This document shows, one piece after another, positions 53,357 through 62,248 of a stretch of DNA of 64,000 bases; position 1 is the first letter of the stretch; the number at the start of each line of letters is the position of its first letter. The translations under genes were made by a program, and so were the position numbers. Source of the stretch: Armatimonadota bacterium (GTDB lineage Bacteria > Sysuimicrobiota > Sysuimicrobiia > Sysuimicrobiales > Humicultoraceae); the NCBI GenBank assembly GCA_031459855.1, contig JAVKHP010000001.1, positions 788,059-852,058 of the forward strand. The letters run 5' to 3'. The notes under the pieces are model-generated. The model did no database searches. It was not told the DNA's origin and worked only from the letters and a program-made list of their open reading frames with translations.

Positions 53357-54804
53357 CCCCCGACGAGGTCGCCGCCGACGCCCTGTCGACCGACGCGGCC
53401 GCGGTCCGGTCACGGTGGCCGACGGCCGTGTGGGCGACCGCCATCGCCCTGTTCCTGCTGGCGGGGCTCGGGCCGCTCCCGCCGGGCCTGACGCGCGCTG
53501 GCGCGCTGGCACTGGCGGGCGTGGGCGCCGCCGTGGTCTTCTGGGCCAGCGGCGTCCAGGATCCCGCCATGACCGGATTGCTGGTCGTCTCGGCCCTGGC
53601 GCTGCTGCGCGTGGTGACGTTCGAGGAGGCAGTGGCGGGATTTGGCGCCGAGTTCGTCTGGCTGCTGGCGGCCACCTTCATCCTCGCCCAGGGCATGGCC
53701 GATGCGGGCCTGGGGCGGCGCATCGCCCTCGGCATGCTCCGCCTGGCCGGCGGGCGCGCGTCGCTGGTGCTGCTGGCGCTGCTGGGCGTGGTGGTGGTGC
53801 TCACGTTCATGGTGCCCACCGCCGCCGGCCGCATCTCGATGGTGCTACCCATCTGCCTGGGGATCGTGCAGGCCGCAGGCATTCCGCCCACGTCCAACTT
53901 CGCCCGGGCGATGCTGATCGGCACCTCCCATACCACCATCATGGCGGGCATCGGCGTCGTCACCGGCGCGGGGGCCACCGTCTACGCCGCGGGCGCCTTC
54001 GCCAGCCTCGCAGGCCATCGCTGGACGTACCTGAGCTGGATGCTCGCGTTCTTCCCGCCCGTCGTGATTTTCGTGCTGGTGCTCTGGCGCTTGCTGCTGC
54101 GCGTCTTCCCACCCGAGCGCGCCGACCTGACGGGCGGTGCCACCTACGTCCGTGACGAACTGCGCCGCCTGGGCCCGCTGCGGCCCGCCGAGCGCAAGCT
54201 GCTCGCGGTCTTCGCGGGCATGTACGTCCTGTGGATCGCCGGCCCGCGCTGGCAGATCACGACAGCGCAGGCCGGGCTGCTGGGCGCCCTGGCGCTGCTG
54301 GTGCCCGGGATGCAGGTGCTCACCTGGGAACGGGCACTGGGTGCCGTCAAGTGGAACGTCCTGATCCTGTTCGCCGTCTCGCTCACCCTGGCCCACGCGC
54401 TGGAGTCCTCGGGCGCCGCGGCGTGGCTGGCCGCCGCCGCGCTGGGGCTGCTGGCCCATCCCTCGCCCCCTGCCGTGGTGGCGGTCCTCGCCCCGCTCAT
54501 CGTGCTGCTCCGCGTGGGCTTCGTGAACAACCTGGGCATGATCGCGCTGGGTCTGCCCCTGGCCTTCACGCTGGCACGCGGCTGGGGGCTCGACCCGGTC
54601 TGGATCGGGCTGATCGTGGTGATGACCGCAGGGCCGGGTTTCCTGCTGCCGACCCAGACCCCAACGGGCATGATCACCCTGGGGTACGAATACTACACCA
54701 CGCGCGACTACTTGCGGTCGGGACTCCCTGCGTCCTTGGCGCTGCTGGCGCTGGTGGCCGTGTGCGCGCTGGTGTACTGGCCACTGATGGGCTGGCGGCC
54801 CTGA
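53353..54804 (+). CDS. DASS/SLC13-family anion transporter
   Basis: A 483-residue membrane protein with about twelve helices. Family features include FGAEFVWLLAATFILAQGMADAGLGRRIA, MVPTAAGRISMVLPICLGIVQAAG...ARAMLIGTSHTTIMAGIGVVTGAG and, in the second half, LILFAVSLTLAHALESSGAAAWLA with PTQTPTGMITLGYEYYTTRDYLRSG. The SNT/SNS motif of Na+/carboxylate carriers is altered (TSHTTI). It is a probable dicarboxylate or sulfate carrier closing this block. Confidence 0.8.
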   Translation: MTPDEVAADALSTDAAAVRSRWPTAVWATAIALFLLAGLGPLPPGLTRAGALALAGVGAAVVFWASGVQDPAMTGLLVVSALALLRVVTFEEAVAGFGAEFVWLLAATFILAQGMADAGLGRRIALGMLRLAGGRASLVLLALLGVVVVLTFMVPTAAGRISMVLPICLGIVQAAGIPPTSNFARAMLIGTSHTTIMAGIGVVTGAGATVYAAGAFASLAGHRWTYLSWMLAFFPPVVIFVLVLWRLLLRVFPPERADLTGGATYVRDELRRLGPLRPAERKLLAVFAGMYVLWIAGPRWQITTAQAGLLGALALLVPGMQVLTWERALGAVKWNVLILFAVSLTLAHALESSGAAAWLAAAALGLLAHPSPPAVVAVLAPLIVLLRVGFVNNLGMIALGLPLAFTLARGWGLDPVWIGLIVVMTAGPGFLLPTQTPTGMITLGYEYYTTRDYLRSGLPASLALLALVAVCALVYWPLMGWRP

Positions 54805-55017
54805 GGACGGCTCCTGCCGGCGCCACACCGGCCGGAATGCCGCGCGCAACCGCGGACGACGCGGCGACGTTCGCACCCCGGCGCCACCCGGCAGGACGTG
54901 CCCGGCAGAGCCTGACGACCACCACCGAGAGGGCCCGTCGACAACGCCACGACGCGCGAACCCGCTGGGCCAGACGGGGCGCCCGCCTGCCGTCTGTCGT
55001 CCCGTCGTGGTGGCTCG
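54805..55017. other. gap between the DASS transporter and tRNA-Glu
   Basis: No gene seen. An inverted repeat CAGACGG / CCGTCTG (54971-54977, 54990-54996) nested between CCACGACG (54947-54954) and CGTCGTGG (55003-55010) could end transcription of the minus-strand tRNA. Confidence 0.4.
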
Positions 55018-55093
55018 TGGTGGCCCCAGGGGGATTCGAACCCCCGTTTCGGCCTTGAGAGGGCCGCGTCCTGGTCCCCTAGACGATGGGGCC
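55018..55093 (-). tRNA. tRNA-Glu (CTC)
   Basis: The minus strand gives a full cloverleaf: acceptor GGCCCCA pairing with TGGGGCC, D-arm starting TCGTCTAG, anticodon loop CTCTCAA with anticodon CTC, and T-arm GGGGGTTCGAATCCCCC. The discriminator A is followed by an encoded CCA (55020-55018). The 73-nt body plus CCA spans 55093 to 55018. Confidence 0.95.
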
Positions 55094-55583
55094 GTACCGC
55101 TGTACGCGCCGGCTCATTATACGGGACGGGCGCAGGGGTGACAAGGCGCCGGCACACAGCGCGGGTGCAGTGCACGCGCTGCTCCCTCCACGCGGAGCAG
55201 CGCCGGGAACACATCGCGCAGGCGGCTCGGGAGCAGTGGCCGCTCTTCCACGCGGACCAGCGCCCGCGTGCAGGTGACATCGCGGGCGTGCGTGGGCGGG
55301 CCGTTCCAGCGGACGTGGGCTGTGCAGCGAATACCGCAGGCCCCACCGACTCCGCGGTTCACGGCGCCAGCCGCTCCAGCGCATGCGCACCGTGCAGGGA
55401 CGACAGACGCACCGCTCCAGCAGCGCACGGGGCATCTCGGTGCCGACAGGAACTCGGGCCCCGGTGAAGAACATACCCTGGTGTTCGCGGCACATCGAAC
55501 GCCTGTCCGTAGTGTAGAGTCCGGCCGGATACCGGCGCCGGCTTCCGCCACGTAGGCACCCAGGCCTCACGACGGAGCACGTG
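55094..55583. other. 490-bp non-coding stretch with degenerate repeats
   Basis: No credible gene; short frames here have no ribosome sites or family resemblance. TCCACGCGGAGCAGCGCC (55187-55204) recurs as TCCACGCGGACCAGCGCC (55247-55264) 60 bp later, and GCTGCTCC / GGAGCAGC (55178-55185, 55194-55201) can form a hairpin. Confidence 0.5.
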
Positions 55584-56222
55584 ATGCGGGCGATCTGGCT
55601 CGGGTCGTTCCTCACCGACACGGTCTACCTCACCGCGGGCGCGCTGACGTCGCGCTTCGTCGGCTCGCCGCTGCAGCGGGCCATGGCCCGCGGTCGCTAC
55701 CGCCGCCTGGCGCCGCGCTACGACGCGGACGTCGTGCCACAGGCCGGCTACTTCGACGCGCTGGCAGCCGCCCTCGACCGCCTGCCTGCGGCGCCCGGCC
55801 TGGCCCTCGACGTCAGCACGGGCACGGGCGCCGCCATGGGGCTGCTGGTGCGCCGCTTCCCGGGCTGCCGTGGCGTCGCGGTCGACCTCTCACCCGCCAT
55901 GCTCCAGCACGCCGTGCAGCGGGGGCGGCGCGAGGGCTGGCCGGTGACGTTCGCGGTGGCGGATGCGGCGCGCCTGCCCTTCGCCGACCGGACGTTCGAC
56001 CTGGTCACCGTGCAGAACGCTTTCCCCGTGCCGCGGGAGCTCGTGCGGGTAACGCGGCCCGGTGGCTGGATCGTCTTGAGCTACTCGACAGGCGGCCCGG
56101 CGGTTCCGTGGGTGGCGCGCGCCCTCCTGCGGCGCCTGCAGCAGCTGGGCTGCACCGTGGCAGAGACGCAGCCTGCGGGTCCGGGGCGCTACTTCCTGGC
56201 CCGACGCGGGGAGGTCCGGTAG
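55584..56222 (+). CDS. class I SAM-dependent methyltransferase
   Basis: A 212-residue Methyltransf_11-type protein. SAM motif I is LALDVSTGTGAAMGLL near residues 71-86, motif II VAVDLSPAMLQHA near 96, and the acidic loop VADAARLPFADRTFDLVTVQNAFP near 118-140. ATG 55584 is chosen because GGAG lies 6 bp upstream; GTG 55581 is an alternative. The N-terminal hydrophobic stretch (IWLGSFLTDTVYLTAGALTSRFVG) is unusual. The next gene follows 3 bp later; the substrate is unknown but may be a lipid or glycoconjugate. Confidence 0.82.
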   Translation: MRAIWLGSFLTDTVYLTAGALTSRFVGSPLQRAMARGRYRRLAPRYDADVVPQAGYFDALAAALDRLPAAPGLALDVSTGTGAAMGLLVRRFPGCRGVAVDLSPAMLQHAVQRGRREGWPVTFAVADAARLPFADRTFDLVTVQNAFPVPRELVRVTRPGGWIVLSYSTGGPAVPWVARALLRRLQQLGCTVAETQPAGPGRYFLARRGEVR

Positions 56223-56225
56223 GCC

Positions 56226-57800
56226 GTGGGCGTCTCCTGTATCGTCGCCGCGTACAACGAGGAGTGCCGCATTGCGGGCGTGCTGGATGCCGTGCGCCGC
56301 GTGCGCGAGGTCACCGAGATCATCGTGGTCTCCGACGGGTCGACCGACCGCACGGCGGAGGCCGCCGCGGCGGCTGGCGCCGACCTGGTGGTGGCGCTCC
56401 CCAGGAACCTGGGCAAGGGCGGTGCCATCATGGCCGGGGCGCGGCGCGCCAGCGAGGCGGTGGTGTTGCTGCTGGACGCCGACCTGGCCAACCTCAACCC
56501 CGCGGAGATCTCCGCGCTCGTCGCGCCCGTGCTGCACGACGGTCGGGACATGGCCGTCGGGGTGCTCGCCCGCGACGTGCTGCAGGCGGTGCTACCGCAG
56601 CTGTCGGGGATCCGCGTGGTGCGCCGCAATGCGCTGCTAGCGCACCCCCACCTGGCCCTGACGCGCTTCGGGTTCGAGCGGGCGCTCACCGCGGTGGCAC
56701 GGCGCGAGCGGTGGACGGTGGCCCGCGTGCCGCTCACCGGCGTCGTCCACCCCACCAAGGAACAGAAATACGGGCTGCTCCACGGCTACCAGGGCAAGGT
56801 CCGCATGACGCTGGAGATCCTGGCGCCGCACCGGCGGCGCCGGCATGGGGCCCACGCCGTGCGCCGTGGCGTCCTGGTAGCCACCGGGTTGGCCGTGGTG
56901 CTGGGGTATCTGACCATGGGACTGTTCACGACGTCACGGGCCATTGGCAGCCAGCTGGAACCGTTCCCGGACCCCGTCCCGGGTGACCGGTTCCTCGTCG
57001 TCGCCGCCCACGCGGACGACGAGATGCTGGCGGCGGGCGGATTGATGCAACGGGTCCTGGCCGCCGGCGGCGATGTCTACGTGGTCCTGGCCACCAACGG
57101 CGACGGCAACCGGCTGGCCGCCGCCATCGGCGGCCGGCGACTGATCCCGCGCCCCGCCGACTTCATCGCCGAAGGCATGGAGCGCCAGCGCGAAGCCCAG
57201 CGGGCGCTTGGCCGGCTGGGCGTGCCCCAGACGCACATCTTCTTCCTGGGGTACCCCGATCGGGGCCTAATGGCGCTGGCGCAGCAACGCCGGGCGCGCT
57301 CCCGCCCGTTCGTCTCCCCCTTCACCAAGTCGTCGCGGTCGCCCTACCCGCTGGCGTTTCGCCCCAACGCGCTCTACACCGGCGACGACCTCCAGCACGA
57401 CCTGGAGACGATCCTGCTCATGGTGCGCCCCACGGCGATCCTGGTCCACCATCCCGCCGACCGCCATCCCGACCACCAGGCGCTGTTTCAGTTCGTCCGC
57501 TTCGCCCTGCGCGCGCGGGAGCGCGACGGGCTGGACCCGTGGCCGCGCCTGTACACCTACCTGGTGCACGCGTGGGACTTCCCGCGGCCGCTGCGCTACG
57601 CGCCGGACGCCGACCTGCTGCCGCCGAAGTCGCTGCGCGACCAGCACCGCTGGCTGCGCTTCGACCTGCGCCCCGACGAGCTGGCCGCCAAGCAGGCGGC
57701 CATCCGTGACTACAAGACCCAGATGGAGAGTCCCTACCTGCGCCTGCTGCTGTCGAGCTTCATCCGCCAGAACGAGCTCTTCGCCGTCGCCGAGCCCTAA
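56226..57800 (+). CDS. fusion of GT2 glycosyltransferase and PIG-L/LmbE deacetylase
   Basis: A 524-residue protein. Residues 1-~200 are a GT-A glycosyltransferase (SCIVAAYNEECRIAGVLDAV; VVSDGSTDRTAEAA; PRNLGKGGAIMAGAR; LLLDADLANL). A single membrane helix (VLVATGLAVVLGYLTMGLF, ~215-235) follows. Residues ~250-524 are a PIG-L-type zinc deacetylase: VVAAHADDEMLAAGG near 258-272 in place of PHPDDE, and HHPADRHPDH near 415 with the His ligands. A two-step enzyme that adds an N-acetyl sugar and then deacetylates it on a lipid or small thiol is plausible. GTG start. Confidence 0.82.
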   Translation: MGVSCIVAAYNEECRIAGVLDAVRRVREVTEIIVVSDGSTDRTAEAAAAAGADLVVALPRNLGKGGAIMAGARRASEAVVLLLDADLANLNPAEISALVAPVLHDGRDMAVGVLARDVLQAVLPQLSGIRVVRRNALLAHPHLALTRFGFERALTAVARRERWTVARVPLTGVVHPTKEQKYGLLHGYQGKVRMTLEILAPHRRRRHGAHAVRRGVLVATGLAVVLGYLTMGLFTTSRAIGSQLEPFPDPVPGDRFLVVAAHADDEMLAAGGLMQRVLAAGGDVYVVLATNGDGNRLAAAIGGRRLIPRPADFIAEGMERQREAQRALGRLGVPQTHIFFLGYPDRGLMALAQQRRARSRPFVSPFTKSSRSPYPLAFRPNALYTGDDLQHDLETILLMVRPTAILVHHPADRHPDHQALFQFVRFALRARERDGLDPWPRLYTYLVHAWDFPRPLRYAPDADLLPPKSLRDQHRWLRFDLRPDELAAKQAAIRDYKTQMESPYLRLLLSSFIRQNELFAVAEP

Positions 57801-57813
57801 CGTCGCGTCGCCC

Positions 57814-58797
57814 TTGCCGCGCACCCCGCGGGGGCCTGCAGCCCCCCACGACGGAACCACTCGCCAGGCCCCACCGGGGGCGATCGCCACGGCTGCAGCC
57901 GGGCGCGCGGGCCCGGGCGCCACGGCGACCCTCGTCGGGTACGCGGCGGTAGCGGGCGCGGCGGTGCTGTGGGGCACCATCGGGCTCGCCTCCCACAGCC
58001 TCTTCGCGCGCGGCATGACGCCGCTGGGTGCGGCCACGTGGCGCGCGGTGGGCGGGTGCGTGCTGCTGCTGGTCTACAGCCTCGTCGCCACCCGTCGCGT
58101 GCCGCGCGTCGCCGCGCGCGACCTCCCCCTGTTCGCGGCGTACGGCCTGGTGGGCGTCGCCGGGTTCATGACGATCTACTACACCGCCATCGCCCTGACC
58201 ACGGTGGCCACCGCCGCCGTGCTGCTGTACACGGCACCGGCCTGGGTCGTGGTGCTGGCGCGGGTATGGCTCGGCGAACCGCTCTCGCGCGCCAAGGTGG
58301 CGGCCGTGGGCGCCGTCGTCGCCGGATGTGCGCTCACAGCCGGGGGCGGCGGATCGCTGCGCCCCAGCGGCGTCGGCGTGCTGGCCGGACTCGGCGCCGG
58401 GCTCACCTACGGCCTGTACAGCATCTTCGGCAAGACGGCGCTGCGCCGCTACCCGCCCCTCACGGTGGTCACCTGCGCCCTCGGCAGCGGGGGCCTCGTG
58501 CTGCTCGTGGCGGCGGGCGGCCTCCCGCCCGTACCCGCGGGCGCGGCCGCGGCGCTGGCGTACACCGTCGTCGGGCCCACCGCCCTGGCCTACCTGCTCT
58601 ACACGACGGGCCTGCGGCGCATCGAGGCGGGCCGGGCCAGCGTTGTGGCGACGATCGAGCCGGTGGTGGCAGCGGTGGGCGGCGCGCTGCTCCTCCGCCA
58701 GCCCTTCGGACCGGCGCAGTGGCTGGGCGCGGCTCTGGTCCTGATCGGGGTGCTCGTGGTCCAGGGCGGGAGCCTGACTGACAGGACCCGATCCTGA
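57814..58797 (+). CDS. DMT-superfamily (EamA) transporter
   Basis: About 327 residues with ten helices in two EamA repeats, visible in AVAGAAVLWGTIGLASHSLFARG...TWRAVGGCVLL and GAGLTYGLYSIFGKTALRRY...IEPVVAAVGGALLLRQPFGPAQWLGAALVLIGVLVV. The start is uncertain: TTG 57814 is the first start after the upstream stop, and the hydrophobic part begins 48 residues later. The substrate is unknown. Convergent with the next gene, 2 bp apart. Confidence 0.82.
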   Translation: MPRTPRGPAAPHDGTTRQAPPGAIATAAAGRAGPGATATLVGYAAVAGAAVLWGTIGLASHSLFARGMTPLGAATWRAVGGCVLLLVYSLVATRRVPRVAARDLPLFAAYGLVGVAGFMTIYYTAIALTTVATAAVLLYTAPAWVVVLARVWLGEPLSRAKVAAVGAVVAGCALTAGGGGSLRPSGVGVLAGLGAGLTYGLYSIFGKTALRRYPPLTVVTCALGSGGLVLLVAAGGLPPVPAGAAAALAYTVVGPTALAYLLYTTGLRRIEAGRASVVATIEPVVAAVGGALLLRQPFGPAQWLGAALVLIGVLVVQGGSLTDRTRS

Positions 58798-58799
58798 GG

Positions 58800-59816
58800 T
58801 TATCGCGCGCGCGCGAGGATGTGCTGCGCCGTCAGGCGCAGCGCCCGCTCCTTGTCCAGGCCCAGCGGCGGCCCGACGTTGATCTGTGTGGCTCCCTGGG
58901 TGCGGAGCCACGCGATGCGGTCGAGCACCTGGTCGGGGTCGCCCGCGATCGCCAGCCGGTACATGGGGGCCGTCACCAGTGCCTCCGCGCGCCGGAGGTC
59001 GCCCGCCGCGACCGCCTCCCGGATCCCGTCGAAGTCGCTGGGCGTCAGCCCGATGGGCGCCAGGGTCTCCGCGCGCAGCGAGGGGCCGTAGTAGGCGATG
59101 AGCGGCCGCAGCGCCGCCTGCGCCTGTTCTACGGTCTCGTCGACCGCCCACCAGACGCATGCAGCCACGTCGAAGCCCTGGAGCGACCGTCCGCTTCGCG
59201 CGGCGCCCGCGCGAATGTGCGCCACCGCCGCCGGCAGCGTCTCGGGTGGAAAGGCGATGGGCAGCCCGCCATCGGCCACCTCGCCCATGAGCTCCAGGAC
59301 GCGCGGGCCCTGTCCGCCGACGTAGATCGGGATCGGCGTGGGGTGCAGCGGAAACCGCAGCCGCGCCCCGGCGGTCCACCCCCGGAACACCGCGCCGTCC
59401 CACGGCGTGGCCTCGCCGCGCAGCAGGGCCCGCAACAGTCCGACCGCCTCGCGCAGCCCGCCCACCGGCCGGCGCTGGCGCAGCCCGACCCAGCTCAGCG
59501 CCGGTGGGTCGCCCGGCCCGATGCCGAGCACGAACCGTCCGTCGCTGACCTCCTGCAGGGTCGCCGCGCGCATGGCCAGCTCCGCCGGGCTGGCCGAGAA
59601 CGGGTTGACGATGCAGGTCCCGATCCGGATGCGCCGGGTGGCCGCGGCGACCGCCGTCAGCACCACCCAGGCGTCCCGCAGCATGAGGTCGTGGCAGTAC
59701 CAGACGTCGTCGAAGCCGAGGTCCTCGGCCAGGCGCGCCCACCGCACCACGTCGGCAACGGTTCCCGACGCGCTGTTGAATCGTACCCCGAAGCGCACAG
59801 AGGACACCGAGCTCAC
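58800..59816 (-). CDS. LLM-class (F420/FMN-dependent) oxidoreductase
   Basis: A 338-residue TIM-barrel luciferase-like protein: VRFGVRFNSASGTVADVVRWARLAEDLGFDDVWYCHD, then TRRIRIGTCIVNPFSASPAELAMRAATLQEVSDGRFVLGIGPGD and IPIYVGGQGPRVLELMGEVADGG. These resemble F420-dependent reductases such as methylene-H4MPT reductase-like proteins. GTG 59816 is preferred, with GGGAG upstream; an ATG at 59858 would run into the divergent gene. The substrate is unknown. Confidence 0.83.
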   Translation of the reverse strand: MSSVSSVRFGVRFNSASGTVADVVRWARLAEDLGFDDVWYCHDLMLRDAWVVLTAVAAATRRIRIGTCIVNPFSASPAELAMRAATLQEVSDGRFVLGIGPGDPPALSWVGLRQRRPVGGLREAVGLLRALLRGEATPWDGAVFRGWTAGARLRFPLHPTPIPIYVGGQGPRVLELMGEVADGGLPIAFPPETLPAAVAHIRAGAARSGRSLQGFDVAACVWWAVDETVEQAQAALRPLIAYYGPSLRAETLAPIGLTPSDFDGIREAVAAGDLRRAEALVTAPMYRLAIAGDPDQVLDRIAWLRTQGATQINVGPPLGLDKERALRLTAQHILARAR

Positions 59817-59848
59817 CTTCGGCTCCCGCAGGAAAGGTCCTCCGGGCC

Positions 59849-60586
59849 ATGGAACCATGTCAGACCACCGTGGGTACGCTGCGTCCCCACCGCGTGCAGA
59901 AGCAGGTGTGCCGGGCTGCCGTGGCCGATGTCCTGGGCCCGGCGGTCGCCGAGGTCGTCCTCCAGGAAACTGGCATCGCGGACCTGCCCGAGACGCTCCC
60001 GGCGGCACCCCGGGACCTCGCCGCGCTGGCCGCGGAACTGGCGCCCTTCGTGGCGCTCTACCGGGCGCTGCTGCACCGGTGCGATCGGCAGACCGCACTG
60101 CGCATCGTCCGTCGCGCCATCGTCGAGTCAGGGCTCATCGGTCACGCCCACGCCGCGCAGGCCCCGCCGGAGGGACCGTCCGCGGCGCAATCGCCACGGG
60201 CCGCCCCGGCCGCAGACCCCTCCGGTCCGGGGCTTTCGCTCACGAGCCCCCCGCCGCCGGGATTCCACGCGACGCCCGCGACGCTACGCGAGCAGTTCGA
60301 CGTGGCCATGCGCTACTTCTCGTGCGAGGGACGCTTGCTGGCGTACACGCCCGAGTACGTGCGGTTCCACGTCACCCGGTGCAACTGGGTGCGCGCCATG
60401 GAGCAGGCCGGCGTGCCCGAGTTGATTCCGTTCTTCTGCGAAACCGACGAGCGGTTCATGGACCGGCACCCGACGCACCGTCTCGACCGCCCCACGGCCA
60501 TCGGCCTGGGCGATCCGTACTGCGACTTCCAGTTCGTGCCGCGAGCGGGCGGCAGCACCTCACCGCCAAGGGGGGACGCGGAATGA
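59849..60586 (+). CDS. L-2-amino-thiazoline-4-carboxylate hydrolase-like protein
   Basis: A 245-residue protein. The C-terminal half has the family pattern: FHVTRCNWVRAMEQAGVPELIPFFCETDERFM...RPTAIGLGDPYCDFQFV, with conserved Cys, Asp and CDF residues. The N-terminal helical part (residues 20-95) is joined by a proline/alanine linker. The name comes from the Pseudomonas enzyme; many relatives have unknown substrates. ATGA overlap with the binding protein gene suggests that the transporter brings in its substrate. Confidence 0.65.
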   Translation: MEPCQTTVGTLRPHRVQKQVCRAAVADVLGPAVAEVVLQETGIADLPETLPAAPRDLAALAAELAPFVALYRALLHRCDRQTALRIVRRAIVESGLIGHAHAAQAPPEGPSAAQSPRAAPAADPSGPGLSLTSPPPPGFHATPATLREQFDVAMRYFSCEGRLLAYTPEYVRFHVTRCNWVRAMEQAGVPELIPFFCETDERFMDRHPTHRLDRPTAIGLGDPYCDFQFVPRAGGSTSPPRGDAE

Positions 60587-62169
60587 CCGATATCCCATCG
60601 CACGACGTCAGGCTGACACGCCGGACCCTGCTCCGCCACGCGGCATCTGCCGGGGCGGGGATGGCGCTGTTGCGCACCACGTGGCGGGAGCTCGCCGACG
60701 CGCGGTCCGCGCTGGCCGCCCCGGCGCCCGTCACCCCCGTCGGGAACCTCCTCATCGTCCAGGGCGTCGACGCCGAGTCGCTCGACCCGCACGTGACGAC
60801 GTCCGGGGCGTCCAAGGGCATGATGTGGGCGATGTACGACAAGCTGCTCGAGCGATCGCCCGACATGAAGATCGTGCCCTGGCTGGCGACGTCCTACCGC
60901 GTGGTGAACGACACCACGTGGGAGTTCCGCCTGCGCGACAACGTGTACTTCCACAACGGCGAGAAGTTCGGTGCCGAGCACGTCCGCGAGACGATCGCAC
61001 GGTTCAAGCACCCGCAGCTGCGCAACGTCTACGCGGGACAACTGCGGCCGGTGCGCGAGGTGGAGGTCGTCAATCCCCTCACGGTACGCATCCACACCGA
61101 CGGCCCGTTCGCGCTGCTGGCCGAGGTGCTGTCGCTGTACTGCGAGATGCTGCCCAGGGCGATCACCAGCGGGCAGGTGGATCCCACCCGACAGGCGATC
61201 GGCACCGGCCCCTACCGGTTCACCGAATGGATCCCCAACCAGCGCATGGTGATGGACTTCGCGCCCCGCCCCCACTTCAGCGGCCAGCCCAGGCTGCGCC
61301 GCCTGGTGTGGCGCCCGGTGCCGGAAGCAGCGACCCGGCTCGTGGAGCTCAAAACCGGGGCCGCCCACCTCATCACGCCCGTGGATCCGATCCAGATCCC
61401 CGAGCTGGAGGCGACCAGGAACGTCGCGATCGTGCGGTTCCGTCAGCTCGCGTCGCAGATCGTCGTGTTGAACATGCTGAAGGTCCGGGCGTTCCAGGAC
61501 GTCCGGGTGCGTCAGGCGCTCAACTACGCCACCGACGTGGACACCCTGATCCGCACCGTCATGCGCGGTGCCGCCTACCGCCTGGCCAGCGCCTTCGGGC
61601 CGGGCATCCCCGGGTACGACGAGACCCTGCGGCCGTACCCCTACGACCCCGAGCGTGCGCGGCAGCTGCTCGTCGAAGCCGGCTACGGCGGCGGGTTCGA
61701 CGTGACGCTGGTCACCCCTGAAGGCCGCTACCTGAACGACCGGCTGGCCAGCGAAGCCATTGCCGGCATGTGGACCCGGGTGGGCGTGCGCACGCGCGTC
61801 CAGGTCATGGACTGGAGCCCGTTCGTGCAGGGCGTGCTCGGCAAGACGCACGACGCGTTCTTCTTCCAGCAAGTGGGCGTGCTGTTGGATGCCACCACGA
61901 GCATCAACTTCGACTCCGACCGCAAGGGCGCGGCCTGGCAAGGCTATCACAACGAGGAGGCCAACCGGCTGATCCAGGAGGCGCCCAGGACGATGGACCC
62001 GACGCGGCGCAACGAGATGTACCGACGCCTCAACCAGATCCTGCACCGCGACTGCCCGTGGGTCTACCTGTGGAACCAGCAGGGGGTCTACGCGCTGCAG
62101 CAGCGGGTGAAGGGTTGGGAGCCGCACGTGGACGGCATCATCCGGCTGGGGAACATCAGCCTCGTGTGA
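60583..62169 (+). CDS. ABC oligopeptide/nickel-type substrate-binding protein
   Basis: A 528-residue SBP family 5 protein with a twin-arginine signal (LTRRTLLRHAASAGAGMALL). It has the family segments NLLIVQGVDAESLDPHVTTSGASKGMMWAMYDKLLE, WEFRLRDNVYFHNGEKFGAEHV, IGTGPYRFTEWIPNQRMVM, VRVRQALNYATDVDTLI and PWVYLWNQQGVYALQQRVKGW. Tat export is unusual but known in this family. The cargo is unknown. Confidence 0.88.
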   Translation: MTDIPSHDVRLTRRTLLRHAASAGAGMALLRTTWRELADARSALAAPAPVTPVGNLLIVQGVDAESLDPHVTTSGASKGMMWAMYDKLLERSPDMKIVPWLATSYRVVNDTTWEFRLRDNVYFHNGEKFGAEHVRETIARFKHPQLRNVYAGQLRPVREVEVVNPLTVRIHTDGPFALLAEVLSLYCEMLPRAITSGQVDPTRQAIGTGPYRFTEWIPNQRMVMDFAPRPHFSGQPRLRRLVWRPVPEAATRLVELKTGAAHLITPVDPIQIPELEATRNVAIVRFRQLASQIVVLNMLKVRAFQDVRVRQALNYATDVDTLIRTVMRGAAYRLASAFGPGIPGYDETLRPYPYDPERARQLLVEAGYGGGFDVTLVTPEGRYLNDRLASEAIAGMWTRVGVRTRVQVMDWSPFVQGVLGKTHDAFFFQQVGVLLDATTSINFDSDRKGAAWQGYHNEEANRLIQEAPRTMDPTRRNEMYRRLNQILHRDCPWVYLWNQQGVYALQQRVKGWEPHVDGIIRLGNISLV

Positions 62170-62248
62170 GGCCCCACCCACCGGGGCGCCACGGCCGTGC
62201 AGCCGCGCACGACCCGTCCGGCCCTCGAGACGCGCGTGCACGTCCGCG

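Noticed and set aside
54971-54996. Strong intrinsic terminator for the tRNA
   Set aside because: The stem is only 7 bp with a 12-nt loop and no T-run on the minus strand, so it is only mentioned within the gap entry.
55138-55555. Short frames in the 55.1-55.6 kb gap
   Set aside because: Low-complexity Arg/Ala/Cys-rich products without ribosome sites; overlapping frames on both strands are equally open.
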